DNA from: Lewinellaceae bacterium
GTDB taxonomy: Bacteria; Bacteroidota; Bacteroidia; Chitinophagales; Saprospiraceae
NCBI GenBank assembly: GCA_020636195.1
Contig: JACJYH010000003.1
Coordinates: 62,001-126,000 of the forward strand
Direction of reading: 5' to 3'
Length of the DNA stretch: 64,000 bases
Numbering within the stretch: position 1 is the first letter of the stretch; each line of letters opens with the position of its first letter. The position numbers were made by a program, and so were the translations under genes. A model generated the notes under the pieces. The model did no database searches. It had not been told where the DNA came from and was given only the letters and a program-made list of their open reading frames with translations. Of the stretch, positions 17,997 through 26,724 are shown piece after piece.

Positions 17997-18641
17997 GGTG
18001 ATTATCGAAAACTTGCCGAATTAGCTAATTGGTTGTCCAATTGTTGTATCGTTTTTATGTCTGCGATCACTTGTCAACATGCTTTGCTTTTGTATTTCTT
18101 TTGCTCGATTGATTGTTGGACGGCTTTCTTAAAAGGCTTGCTACCAAACTCAAATGAATGTCGCTTCCATTTCGACCCAAGATTTGCAAAAGTTACGTTT
18201 GTCCAAAGGCACCAACATTTCAGCCGGAGATACCGAGCAATGTATATGTAACAAAAGATTTTCCATGGGGTGTGACTATTTCTGGTTTATTAACAATAAG
18301 GAATAATAGATTTGTAAAGTTATAGGATTATGTGATATTGTGCTCTTTTTGTCAGCATTATTTTTAACAATGCAAACAATATTTTAAATTTTTATGGAAT
18401 TTTTCTACTTTCCTTCATCGGTGTATCTGACTTTTGATTGTCAAAAAATTGCAAAATGATAATTCTTTTTCCTTCCGCCGTAAAAAGCTTTTGTTTGGTT
18501 ACTGTCCTTCCCGTTATACAATATGAAGCGTCTGCCCAATTTCATCCCTTTACAATATAGAATTCAACTTTTAAAATTGATATCTTATACTGACGAAATG
18601 CGATGCATTTGTCAGCAAACTGACAGCAGAATTTCTGCTTG
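17997..18641. other. gene-poor region beside the hsd operon
   Basis: No convincing gene was seen. The longest coding-like stretch is a 50-codon frame at 18154-18306 (plus, starting MNVASISTQDL) with no recognisable start signal or family; it may be a gene relic. The region marks the edge of the hsd block and may be an old insertion boundary. Confidence 0.5.
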
Positions 18642-18929
18642 TCAGTTCTCGAACCCAATATCATCCAATGATATCTTTAGGCATTCGCTATACTTTTTCA
18701 TAAAGTCAAGTTTCCTAGCTCTACCTAGATTCTTGATCTTCTTTTCTAGGGCCATAGCGTCCACTTTATTTGGCTTCTCAACAGCCCATACTAGTATCCA
18801 TGGAACTCCCTTTTTTGTGAATTGCTCAAATCCACCATTATGATACGTCAATCGAGCATCAAGATTCCCAGTGAAGCCTACGTAAAAAACATCTAATTGT
18901 TTCGAATATAATATATAAGTGTAGTACAT
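18642..18929 (-). CDS. small GIY-YIG domain protein (UPF0213/YhbQ type)
   Basis: The product is 95 residues from the ATG at 18929. The domain runs over the whole protein: MYYTYILYSK (the GIY position), FYVGFTGN (the YIG position), ARLTYHNGG with the conserved Arg, and MALEKKIK with the conserved Glu. GIY-YIG proteins of this size are stand-alone nuclease domains in many bacteria, and their role is mostly unknown. The frame continues upstream through a tRNA, but those codons are within the tRNA and its terminator, so the later ATG is used (an adjacent ATG at 18932 would add one residue). It stands directly after tRNA-Asp on the same strand; the terminator between them suggests separate or read-through expression. 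Confidence 0.85.
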   Translation of the reverse strand: MYYTYILYSKQLDVFYVGFTGNLDARLTYHNGGFEQFTKKGVPWILVWAVEKPNKVDAMALEKKIKNLGRARKLDFMKKYSECLKISLDDIGFEN

Positions 18930-18941
18930 CATCACATAAAT

Positions 18942-18970
18942 AAAAAAAGCTCTCAAATCTGAGAGCTTTT
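18942..18970 (-). terminator. terminator after tRNA-Asp
   Basis: Perfect AGCTCTC / GAGAGCT stem with a six-base loop, followed on the minus strand by a run of seven T. It starts 2 bp after the tRNA 3' end and sits just before the GIY-YIG start codon. Confidence 0.85.
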
Positions 18971-18971
18971 G

Positions 18972-19045
18972 CGGACTGGACGGGACTCGAACCCGCGACC
19001 CCATGCGTGACAGGCATGTATTCTAACCAACTGAACTACCAATCC
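18972..19045 (-). tRNA. tRNA-Asp (anticodon GTC)
   Basis: The minus strand folds as a tRNA of 74 nt: acceptor GGATTGG pairs with CCAGTCC (one G-T wobble), discriminator G, D arm around TAGTTCAGTTGGTTAGA, anticodon loop CTGTCAC with GTC, and T arm CGGGTTCGAGTCCCG. The 3' CCA is not encoded, as is common in Bacteroidota. Confidence 0.96.
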
Positions 19046-19071
19046 AAAAATGCTTTTCTCTAAAAGCGACG

Positions 19072-19101
19072 CAAAGATATATAACTTTCTTCTCATGCAA
19101 A
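19072..19101 (-). promoter_or_regulatory. promoter of tRNA-Asp
   Basis: On the minus strand TTTG (19101-19098) is followed after 18 bp by TATCTTTG (19079-19072), a full match to the Bacteroidota housekeeping promoter, about 27 bp before the tRNA 5' end. Confidence 0.75.
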
Positions 19102-19161
19102 ATTTTTTAGTGGAAATATTTTTTTATCCTTTAAAATAATTTCACATTGGCCCGAAATCCT

Positions 19162-19169
19162 TACTTTTG
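19162..19169 (+). promoter_or_regulatory. -7 box upstream of accA
   Basis: TACTTTTG matches TAnnTTTG. No well-spaced TTTG was seen. Transcription from here would give accA a leader of about 120 nt. Confidence 0.5.
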
Positions 19170-19297
19170 CATACTTGAAAGTTGATGTAATCGGAATATG
19201 CACGGTATTAGTATCATTATTCCGTTCATCTAAGTCAATTTGACGAGCCAAGTTTGTGGTAGTTTATTATATTGATCACCAATAATTTTCATTCTAT

Positions 19298-20263
19298 ATG
19301 GTTTTTATGGATTTCGAAAAACCGCTTGAAACCTTGAACGAACAGCTGGAAAAGCTGAAAGAAATAGGTGAAGAAGGCGCCATTGATGTCACAGAAAGCA
19401 TCAAAGAACTTGAGAAAAAAATTCAAGCCACTAAAAAGGAAATCTATGGAAATCTCACAGGATGGCAGCGTGTACAGCTTTCTCGTCACCCTGAACGACC
19501 ATATACTCTGTTTTACATAGAAAACATGTGCAAGAAGTTTGTAGAACTTCATGGTGATAGGTATTGCAAAGACGATAAAGCTATTGTAGGTGGCTTAGCA
19601 AAGATAGATAATATCAACGTCGTCATAATAGGACATCAGAAAGGCAATAATACCAAGCAGAGACAATACAGAAACTTTGGCATGGCCAATCCTGAAGGTT
19701 ACAGGAAGGCTTTGCGTTTGATGAAATTGGCAGAGAAGTTTAATCTTCCGGTTATCAGCTTGATAGACACACCTGGAGCATTTCCCGGATTAGAAGCCGA
19801 AGAAAGAGGTCAGGCTGAAGCTATCGCAAAAAATCTTTTCGAAATGGCCCAGCTACGTGTACCCATCCTATGCTATATCATTGGTGAGGGCGCATCCGGT
19901 GGAGCTCTGGGTATCGGTGTGGGCGATAAGGTTTTTATGCTTGAAAATACGTGGTACACTGTAATTTCTCCTGAATCATGCTCCTCTATCCTCTGGAGAA
20001 GTTGGGATCATAAAGAAGAAGCCGCAGAAGCGCTTAAACTGACACCCGAACACATGCTCAAATTTGGATTGATAGATGACATCATCAAGGAACCTTTGGG
20101 TGGTGCTCATACAGACCCCGATAAGATGGTAAAAACCCTCAAACAACACATTAAAAATGAGCTCCCTCCACTCATGTTAAAAGACAAAGATCAATTGGTC
20201 AATGACAGGATCGAAAAATACAATGTCATGGGTAGATTTATAGAAGTGAGCGAAACCATCTAA
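19298..20263 (+). CDS. accA: acetyl-CoA carboxylase carboxyltransferase, alpha subunit
   Basis: The 321-residue product is full length for AccA. It opens with the usual N-terminal helices (DFEKPLETLNEQLEKL) and carries the crotonase-like carboxyltransferase core with PGAFPGLEAEERGQAEAIA and the glycine-rich GEGASGGALGIGVGD, which form the acyl-CoA site. Together with AccD it transfers the carboxyl group from biotin to acetyl-CoA, the first committed step of fatty-acid synthesis in the cytoplasm. The ATG at codon 4 (19307) is an equally good start. The next gene begins 8 bp after the stop, so an operon with the following genes is likely. Confidence 0.97.
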   Translation: MVFMDFEKPLETLNEQLEKLKEIGEEGAIDVTESIKELEKKIQATKKEIYGNLTGWQRVQLSRHPERPYTLFYIENMCKKFVELHGDRYCKDDKAIVGGLAKIDNINVVIIGHQKGNNTKQRQYRNFGMANPEGYRKALRLMKLAEKFNLPVISLIDTPGAFPGLEAEERGQAEAIAKNLFEMAQLRVPILCYIIGEGASGGALGIGVGDKVFMLENTWYTVISPESCSSILWRSWDHKEEAAEALKLTPEHMLKFGLIDDIIKEPLGGAHTDPDKMVKTLKQHIKNELPPLMLKDKDQLVNDRIEKYNVMGRFIEVSETI

Positions 20264-20271
20264 ACATTCCC

Positions 20272-20796
20272 ATGATTGGAAAATTAAAAAGGTGGATATT
20301 CAACCGAGAATTCCACTCGGATATAAAGAAGGATTTACCTCACAGAGTTATTGTCAATCCAGTTAAAAATATTGGCATTATTTATAATCTAAATATTGAT
20401 AATCAAGATTTAACATATATCAATAAATTTATTGATAAAATTATTGATTCTGGCAAAAAAGTGGTTACTCTTTCATTTCAAAATACCAAAAGAACAAATC
20501 AAGAAAACCAAAATCCTACGTACTATTCCAGTGATATCACTTGGTATGGTGTTCCAAAACACAATGATATCACCTCATTTACTGATCAGGATTTAGACCT
20601 ATTGATTCTTTTGCCAAATACTTATGCGCCTCATTTTGAGTACATCATAAGAAAAAGTAATGCAAAATTCAAAGTCGGTTTTTCATCCGCAAAAGTTGGC
20701 AAATTTTTAAATCTCATCATTGAGTCGTACAATGAAGATCCAATTTCACAACGTATCCACAAACTTATCAAAATATTAACTTCAATATCTCAATAA
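20272..20796 (+). CDS. conserved hypothetical protein (DUF6913-like), upstream of dapA
   Basis: The product has 174 residues with no signal peptide or membrane segment. It opens with a basic helix (IGKLKRWIFNREFHSDI) followed by alternating strands and helices (NIGIIYNLNI, LDLLILLPNTYAPHFEYII, FKVGFSSAKVGKFLNLII). Proteins of this type stand just before dapA in many Bacteroidota and I remember them as DUF6913; that name should be checked. Here it lies 8 bp after accA and 16 bp before dapA. Function is unknown. Context suggests cytoplasmic metabolism, not the envelope. Confidence 0.75.
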   Translation: MIGKLKRWIFNREFHSDIKKDLPHRVIVNPVKNIGIIYNLNIDNQDLTYINKFIDKIIDSGKKVVTLSFQNTKRTNQENQNPTYYSSDITWYGVPKHNDITSFTDQDLDLLILLPNTYAPHFEYIIRKSNAKFKVGFSSAKVGKFLNLIIESYNEDPISQRIHKLIKILTSISQ

Positions 20797-20812
20797 ATAA
20801 AATTTTAATACA

Positions 20813-21721
20813 ATGAAAGACAAGAGATTCATAGGAACTGGCGTAGCCATCATCACACCATTCAAAAATGGAGCCATAGACTGGCAAGGACTTGCAGCTG
20901 TCATTGAGCATGTGATCAATGGTGGTGTCAATTACATCGTTGCCTTAGGATCAACCGGTGAAACCACAACATTGGATGACACAGAAGGCAGAAAAATATT
21001 AGACTTTTGCATTGAAAAAATAGCCGGAAGGGTGCCTCTTGTAGCCGGAAACTTTGGTATTAGCGATACGAAGACCTTAGTTCAGAAAGTCAAATCATTT
21101 GATTTTACAGGTATTTCTGCTATACTCTCATCAAGTCCTGCATATGTAAAACCATCTCAAGAAGGAATATATAGACATTATGAAGCTGCAGTAGAACATT
21201 GTCCGGTTCCAATTATTTTGTACAATGTTCCCGGACGTACCAGATCAAATATGGAATGGGAAACGACCGTCAGATTGGCAAATCTAAGCCCTAAATTTAT
21301 AGGCGTAAAAGAGGCTTCAGGCGATCTCATCCAAACAACAAGAATTATTAAAAATAAACCCGACAATTTCATTGTTACGTCCGGTGATGACGAAATAGCC
21401 TTAGCCATGACCGCACTTGGCGGCGATGGTGTCATATCAGTGATGGCCAACGCACTACCCTATCAATTCAGCAGTATGATCCGTGCAGCTTTACAATCAG
21501 ACTTTGATACTGCTAGAAAATGGAACTTATTGACATATGATTTGCACAAGTGGTTATACGTGGAGGGCAATCCGGTAGGCATAAAATCAGCAATGGAAAT
21601 TCTTGGATTTTGCACTAATGAGGTACGTCTTCCTTTGGTACCATTATCACAATCTAATTACGACCATCTTAAGACAATGCTCTTAGAAATTGTAAAAAAA
21701 GACCATCTACAAGTGGTTTAA
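20813..21721 (+). CDS. dapA: 4-hydroxy-tetrahydrodipicolinate synthase
   Basis: The 302-residue product is a full-length class I aldolase of the DapA family. The N-terminus has GTGVAIITPF. The substrate site is ALGSTGETTTL. The tyrosine is in IILYNVPGRT, and the Schiff-base lysine is in FIGVKEASGD (about 163). It condenses pyruvate with aspartate semialdehyde at the entry to the lysine and diaminopimelate pathway, needed for peptidoglycan. It is the third gene after accA and the DUF6913-like gene, with short gaps. N-acetylneuraminate lyase is a related family but context and motifs favour DapA. Confidence 0.96.
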   Translation: MKDKRFIGTGVAIITPFKNGAIDWQGLAAVIEHVINGGVNYIVALGSTGETTTLDDTEGRKILDFCIEKIAGRVPLVAGNFGISDTKTLVQKVKSFDFTGISAILSSSPAYVKPSQEGIYRHYEAAVEHCPVPIILYNVPGRTRSNMEWETTVRLANLSPKFIGVKEASGDLIQTTRIIKNKPDNFIVTSGDDEIALAMTALGGDGVISVMANALPYQFSSMIRAALQSDFDTARKWNLLTYDLHKWLYVEGNPVGIKSAMEILGFCTNEVRLPLVPLSQSNYDHLKTMLLEIVKKDHLQVV

Positions 21722-21792
21722 AGTCAATGATTTTGCTTTAAAACGCACTTTTTTAAAATTTTTTATAATATTTTGCCACATTTTCATAATAA

Positions 21793-21825
21793 TTTGACAC
21801 AATTTGAAATATTGATGTACTTTTG
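21793..21825 (+). promoter_or_regulatory. promoter of the RRM protein gene
   Basis: TTTG (21793-21796) is followed after 21 bp by TACTTTTG (21818-21825). This predicts a leader of about 65 nt that ends in a T-rich run just before the ATG. Confidence 0.65.
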
Positions 21826-21897
21826 TGGCGATAACAGAGTATTTATAGGATTGACATCCAGTATTCTGTATGTATTGTTTTTTTTTAATTTTTTTTA

Positions 21898-22203
21898 ATG
21901 AATATTTTTGTTGCCAAACTAAACTACAGAACTACTTCTGAAGCTTTAGAAAATCTTTTTTCACGTTATGGCGAAGTTGTTTCCGCCAAAGTTATTATGG
22001 ACAGAGAAACCGGAAGATCCAAAGGATTTGGTTTTGTCGAAATGGGAAGTACTGATGCAGGAGTTGCTGCTATTGCCGGATTAAATGAAACTGAATTTGA
22101 AGGTCAAACCATCGTTTGCAAGGAAGCTGAACCAAAACCTGAAGGTGGTGGTAGAAGGGACAATTTCAGACCAAAAAGAAATAATTTTAGAGATAGACAT
22201 TGA
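21898..22203 (+). CDS. single-RRM RNA-binding protein
   Basis: The product has 101 residues. One RNA recognition motif fills residues 1-80 with RNP2 MNIFVAKLNY and RNP1 SKGFGFVEM, both with the aromatic residues that stack on RNA. The C-terminal 20 residues are Arg/Gly/Asn-rich (GGGRRDNFRPKRNNFRDRH), as in cold-responsive RNA-binding proteins of cyanobacteria and Bacteroidota. It is a single-gene unit with its own promoter and a strong terminator. The likely role is as an RNA chaperone or in post-transcriptional control; the 65-nt leader may be used for autoregulation, which is inference. Confidence 0.94.
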   Translation: MNIFVAKLNYRTTSEALENLFSRYGEVVSAKVIMDRETGRSKGFGFVEMGSTDAGVAAIAGLNETEFEGQTIVCKEAEPKPEGGGRRDNFRPKRNNFRDRH

Positions 22204-22230
22204 TCATTTTTGAATATTTCTAAGAACTGA

Positions 22231-22270
22231 AAAAGGGTGGCAAATTGTTTTTGCCACCCTTTCTTTTTTT
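22231..22270. terminator. strong terminator between the RRM gene and oligopeptidase B
   Basis: Stem AAAGGGTGGCAA / TTGCCACCCTTT with a short AT loop, followed by a T-rich run on the plus strand and a shorter one on the minus strand. It can serve both convergent genes. Confidence 0.9.
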
Positions 22271-22286
22271 ATTCCGGATTGTTTAT

Positions 22287-24392
22287 TTATTTTCGCAAAC
22301 CCGCTTGATCTAACAAGAAAGCATAATCCATTGCGACTTCTCTCAATCTTTTGAATCTGCCGGAAGCTCCACCGTGACCGGTTTCCATACTACAATACAA
22401 ATAAATAGGGTTATCATCCGTTTTGGTCGCACGGAGTTTTGCAACATACTTAGCGGGTTCCCAATATTGCACTTGCGAATCCCAATATCCTGTTGTTATG
22501 AACATCGCAGGGTAGTTTTTAGCAGTAATATTATCGTATGGTGAATAACTTTTGATGTATTGATAATACGCTTCATCTTTCGGATTTCCCCATTCATCAA
22601 ATTCTCCAATGGTCAATGGAATACTTTCATCCAACATTGTAGAGAGTACATCCACAAAGGGAACGTGCGCTATCACGGCCTTCCATAAATCAGCATTAAT
22701 ATTGAGCACAGCTCCTATCAATAGTCCTCCAGCACTACCACCCTGAGCAAACAACTTATCTGGCGCTGCATACTGTGCATCAACAAGATACTTTCCACAC
22801 GCAATAAAATCAGTAAAGGTATTCTTCTTATTGAAGAATTTACCATCCTCATACCAAGGTCGCCCCAACTCCTGCCCACCGCGCACATGGGCGATAGCAA
22901 ATGCAAACCCTCTATCCAATAAACTCAACCTTGCACTTGAAAAATAAGCATCTATGCTATGCCCATAAGCACCGTAAGCATACAGTAACACAGGATTTGT
23001 ACCATTTTTTTGAAATCCCTTTTTGTACACTATGGACATAGGAATCAGAACTCCATCATCTGCCTTCACCATAACACGTTCCGCATGGTAGTTTTCGATG
23101 TTGAATTCTCCCACTACTTCTTGTCTTTTCAAAAGAGTAAAACTACGGTCATTTACGTTATAATCAAAGGTGCTGAGCGGTGTTGTCATGGATGTGTATT
23201 CTATCCTTATGGATTCAGTATCGTACTCCAAGTTAATACCCATGGATACCGTAAAAGTTGCCTCATCAAAAACTATCTCATGCGCTTCATTCTCACCCCA
23301 AGGCACAATTTTCAACTGTGTCAACCCTCCTTTTCTTAATGAAACGACCATGAAGTCTTTGAAAACATCTAGATGTTCTATAAACACTGATGCTTCCGGT
23401 ACAATAAAATCTTCCCAATATTCAGCTTCTGTCTGATGTTCATCTGTCACCATAACTTTAAAGTTTGTGACACCATCTTTATTTGTTTTGACGTACCATT
23501 TTCCTTCATGATGGGAAATGCTATATTCCAAACCCTTCATTCTAGGTTGAAAAACTCTAAATTCTCCATCTGGTTGGTCCGCCTCCAATATTCTATACTC
23601 ATCGGAAAGTGTAGATGAAGAACCAATGATCAAGTATTTTTCTGATCTTGATTTATAAATAAACGTGCTGTAAAGTCCGTCAGGCTCGTGATACACCAAT
23701 GCGTCTGATTCGGCCGGTGTACCCAGTATATGCTTATAAATTTGAAATGAACGTAATGCTTCATCCTTCTTTGTATAGAAAATGGTTTTATTATCATTTC
23801 CCCAAATAGCTTTCCCTGTGGTGTTTTCTATCTTATCTTCAAATAGTTCTCCGGTACATAAATTCTTAATCCGAATTGTGAATTGTCTTCTACTGACGGT
23901 GTCTTCACCGAATGCCAAAAAACAATTGTTGGGGCTTACTGACCTACTGCCGACATGATAGTATTGAAATCCTTCAGCCATTTCATTCACATTCATTAAA
24001 ACTTCCTCTTCAGCGTCATTTTTTAATTTCTTCCTGCAATAAATTGGAAATTCCTTCCCCTCATCATATCTTGTATAATATAGGTACTTTTGAAAACTGT
24101 ATGGCACAGACATGTCCGTTTGCTTGATCCTAGCCACAATTTCATCATAAAGGGAGTCTTCGAGACTTTTTGAATGATATGTTTCACATTCCCTATAACC
24201 ATTCTCCATATATAGGTATGCCAGCACACTTCTAGTCTGATAATCAGGATATTGTGATGTCTTTTGTTTGTCTGACAACCTCATCCAGTAATAATTATCA
24301 ATACGCTCATCACCGAACAAATTCAATTTGTATGGTATAACTTTTGCTTTTGGCGGATGATTTTCGTCGTGATCCATGTGCTTGAATTGCAA
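22287..24392 (-). CDS. ptrB: oligopeptidase B (prolyl oligopeptidase family, S9)
   Basis: The product has 701 residues. The N-terminal 70-400 form a beta-propeller and the C-terminal part an alpha/beta hydrolase. The catalytic triad is visible: Ser553 in AQGGSAGGLL, Asp638 in TGYWDSQVQY and His673 in METGHGGASGR. The region before the nucleophile, AHVRGGQELGRPWYEDG, is characteristic of this family. Oligopeptidase B cuts short peptides after basic residues. No signal peptide is seen, so it is probably cytoplasmic. The ATG at codon 6 is an alternative start. It is a single-gene unit convergent with the RRM gene. Confidence 0.93.
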   Translation of the reverse strand: MQFKHMDHDENHPPKAKVIPYKLNLFGDERIDNYYWMRLSDKQKTSQYPDYQTRSVLAYLYMENGYRECETYHSKSLEDSLYDEIVARIKQTDMSVPYSFQKYLYYTRYDEGKEFPIYCRKKLKNDAEEEVLMNVNEMAEGFQYYHVGSRSVSPNNCFLAFGEDTVSRRQFTIRIKNLCTGELFEDKIENTTGKAIWGNDNKTIFYTKKDEALRSFQIYKHILGTPAESDALVYHEPDGLYSTFIYKSRSEKYLIIGSSSTLSDEYRILEADQPDGEFRVFQPRMKGLEYSISHHEGKWYVKTNKDGVTNFKVMVTDEHQTEAEYWEDFIVPEASVFIEHLDVFKDFMVVSLRKGGLTQLKIVPWGENEAHEIVFDEATFTVSMGINLEYDTESIRIEYTSMTTPLSTFDYNVNDRSFTLLKRQEVVGEFNIENYHAERVMVKADDGVLIPMSIVYKKGFQKNGTNPVLLYAYGAYGHSIDAYFSSARLSLLDRGFAFAIAHVRGGQELGRPWYEDGKFFNKKNTFTDFIACGKYLVDAQYAAPDKLFAQGGSAGGLLIGAVLNINADLWKAVIAHVPFVDVLSTMLDESIPLTIGEFDEWGNPKDEAYYQYIKSYSPYDNITAKNYPAMFITTGYWDSQVQYWEPAKYVAKLRATKTDDNPIYLYCSMETGHGGASGRFKRLREVAMDYAFLLDQAGLRK

Positions 24393-24726
24393 GTTTTTAA
24401 ATGTAATAATTACAGAAAATGAATAAGTCCGTGTTATACAAGACTAATTCAAATTTCATATTTTAAAAAATCAATTCCTCTAATTATATATCACAAATAT
24501 AATATATTTTTTAAAAATTCTATAAGAAAAATACAATCTAAAATTATCCAAGAATTTTATTCCGGAATAATTTAGAATTCATCTATTAAAATTTGTTTTT
24601 ATCGCTTCTACATCATTCTATGATCGTTATTAGTATTATCATATGAATAAAAATATTTTCATTCAATATTGAGTTGGGTCAATGGTTGATTACTAAGTAG
24701 CTGAAAATTTCTATCTTGCACTTTCA
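24393..24726. other. intergenic region between divergent genes
   Basis: The region is very AT-rich, 334 bp, between ptrB (minus) and the MATE gene (plus), so it must hold both promoters. The only structured element seen is a 14-bp perfect palindrome, TTATTCCGGAATAA, at 24557-24570, a possible regulator site. A weak -7-like TATCTTGC stands just before the MATE start codon. Confidence 0.5.
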
Positions 24727-26064
24727 ATGCGATTGAACACATCATATAGACAAATTTTGTCCATTTCCATACCCATTATGTTAGGAAGTGCTGCGCAAAA
24801 TATCATTGTACTGAGCGACAATGTATTTCTATACCATTATAATTCTGTGGATTTTGCTGCAGCAGGATTGGTTGGTGTATTTTATCTGATCATCGCCAGT
24901 ATAGGATATGGTTTTTCTAGAGGAGGACAAATCATCATAGCAAGGAGAAATGGTGAACTCAATTATCCCGGCGCCGGAACAAACTTGCAATCGCTATTGC
25001 TTTTTGAATTACTGCTTTCCATTTTAATCTTTTTATTATTGAGGTTGGGATCACCTGTCATGTTCAAGTGGTTTATCAATGACCCGGAAATCTATAAGAA
25101 AACACTTGAATACATCATGCCAAGAAGCTTCGGAGTGTTCTTTTCATACCTTGGGGTGGCACTCATTGCTTTCTATACAGGGATAGCAAGGACGAAGTTT
25201 ATCATTTATGACACCATGGTGCTCATCATAGTAAATCTTGTTTTAAACTATATTTTTGTCTTCGGGCATCTAGGTTTACCTGCTATGGGCATTAGCGGAG
25301 CAGCCTATGCAAGCACTATCTCAGAGATTGTAGCTTTTGTGGTATTTATAATGTATATGGTTGTAGATAAAGGCAATAGAAAATATGAACTATTGAAATT
25401 GCATCGATTAAGTATGGAAAATTTTAGTAATATGTTTAAAATTTCCACGCCTATCGTATTTCAATCCATTCTTGGTATAGGTGCTTGGTTTCTCTTCTTT
25501 AGCTTTATAGAAAATATTGGTATAAGAGAATTGGAAATCTCTAACTTACTGCGTACGATCTACCTCATACTTTCTATTCCTTGTTGGGGATATTCAGCAG
25601 GAATCAATACATTGGTCTCCAACTTCATAGGAAATAAGAAAAGACAAGCCGTCCTGCCCTTGATATTTAAGACTACAAAATTGAATTTACTAAGTACAAT
25701 GGTGATCTCATTTCCGATCTTGATGTTTCCTGAATTCTTTTTATATCCACTCTTTGGCAAGGAAGATATGACACTGATTCTTCAGGCAAAACCTTATATG
25801 TTGTTGCTATTTGCTATTTTGATGACGTTTGGAACGGGTGGTATTTTTATCAATGGATTAATAGGAACTGGACACACTCAGACTGCATTGCGCATTCAGG
25901 TGATCTTCACCGTCATTTATATTCTTTATTCATATTACGTTATAAAATACAATTATATGGGATTGAGTTGGGCTTGGGCAGCAGAAATTGTGTATTGGGC
26001 CGGCATAACGATCCTATCCTATATCTATTTGCGAACAAATAAGTGGCACTTATTAAAATTTTAA
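24727..26064 (+). CDS. MATE-family multidrug efflux transporter
   Basis: The 445-residue product is almost entirely hydrophobic, consistent with 12 transmembrane segments in two homologous halves. The N-terminus SIPIMLGSAAQNIIVLSDNV is the first-helix motif of MATE proteins (with a polar site for cation coupling), and the repeat of it is seen near residue 235 (STPIVFQSILGIGAWFLF). It exports drugs or metabolites in exchange for sodium or protons. It is followed after 18 bp by the Sua5/YciO gene; that linkage is probably only transcriptional. Confidence 0.92.
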   Translation: MRLNTSYRQILSISIPIMLGSAAQNIIVLSDNVFLYHYNSVDFAAAGLVGVFYLIIASIGYGFSRGGQIIIARRNGELNYPGAGTNLQSLLLFELLLSILIFLLLRLGSPVMFKWFINDPEIYKKTLEYIMPRSFGVFFSYLGVALIAFYTGIARTKFIIYDTMVLIIVNLVLNYIFVFGHLGLPAMGISGAAYASTISEIVAFVVFIMYMVVDKGNRKYELLKLHRLSMENFSNMFKISTPIVFQSILGIGAWFLFFSFIENIGIRELEISNLLRTIYLILSIPCWGYSAGINTLVSNFIGNKKRQAVLPLIFKTTKLNLLSTMVISFPILMFPEFFLYPLFGKEDMTLILQAKPYMLLLFAILMTFGTGGIFINGLIGTGHTQTALRIQVIFTVIYILYSYYVIKYNYMGLSWAWAAEIVYWAGITILSYIYLRTNKWHLLKF

Positions 26065-26082
26065 TAAAAACATATTTACATA

Positions 26083-26697
26083 ATGCAAAGATTAGTTTTA
26101 GATACTGAAAACCCTAATTACAAAGAATTAAGGGCGTTGGCTCAAAAAATCAATCAAGGAGCGTTGGTCATTTTCCCTACCGACTCCGTATATGCCATCG
26201 GTTGTCTTATGACGAATAGAAAAGGTATAGAGAAAATTTGCAAGGTTACCCAGAAAAAAGAAAAGCAGGCTAAAATGTCCATCATTTGCCCAAATATCAG
26301 CACCATATCTCAATATACCACTCAGATCGAAAATCCAATATTCAGAGAAATGAAGCGATTACTTCCCGGTCCATATACTTTCATATTGAATTCAAACAAT
26401 TACGTTCAAAAGTATTTCAAAAATAACAAGGAAGAAATCGGAGTAAGGATACCGGAGAACAAAATAGTTTCGGCATTATTAGAACAATTAGAAGCTCCAC
26501 TCATTTCCACTTCCCTCAATAGGATTGGAAATCCGGATGCATATTATATTGATCCTGACAAGATCTTTGATGATTTTCAATATGAAGTAGATTTGCTCTT
26601 GGATGGTGGCATGGGTGAGGAAGAATTGACCACAGTTTTAGATTGCACAGATGGTGAAATTTCCGTGCTTAGAATGGGAAAAGGAATTTATCAGTAA
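26083..26697 (+). CDS. Sua5/YciO/TsaC family protein (threonylcarbamoyl-AMP synthase-like)
   Basis: The 204-residue product has the YrdC fold through its length. The nucleotide/substrate-site segments are ALVIFPTDSVYAIGC, KKEKQAKMSIICPN, LPGPYTFILN, IGVRIPEN and ISTSLNRIGNPD (the SxN motif). It lacks the C-terminal Sua5 domain, so it is the short type (TsaC or YciO). TsaC makes threonylcarbamoyl-AMP for the t6A modification of tRNA; the YciO group has the same fold but a less certain role. Several positions look more like YciO, so I keep the call at family level. Confidence 0.88.
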   Translation: MQRLVLDTENPNYKELRALAQKINQGALVIFPTDSVYAIGCLMTNRKGIEKICKVTQKKEKQAKMSIICPNISTISQYTTQIENPIFREMKRLLPGPYTFILNSNNYVQKYFKNNKEEIGVRIPENKIVSALLEQLEAPLISTSLNRIGNPDAYYIDPDKIFDDFQYEVDLLLDGGMGEEELTTVLDCTDGEISVLRMGKGIYQ

Positions 26698-26724
26698 TAT
26701 AAAGTTTATATCAACAAATAGAGT

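Noticed and set aside
18154..18306. 50-codon frame in the gap beside hsdM
   Set aside because: No recognised family, promoter or conservation signal; mentioned only as a possible relic.
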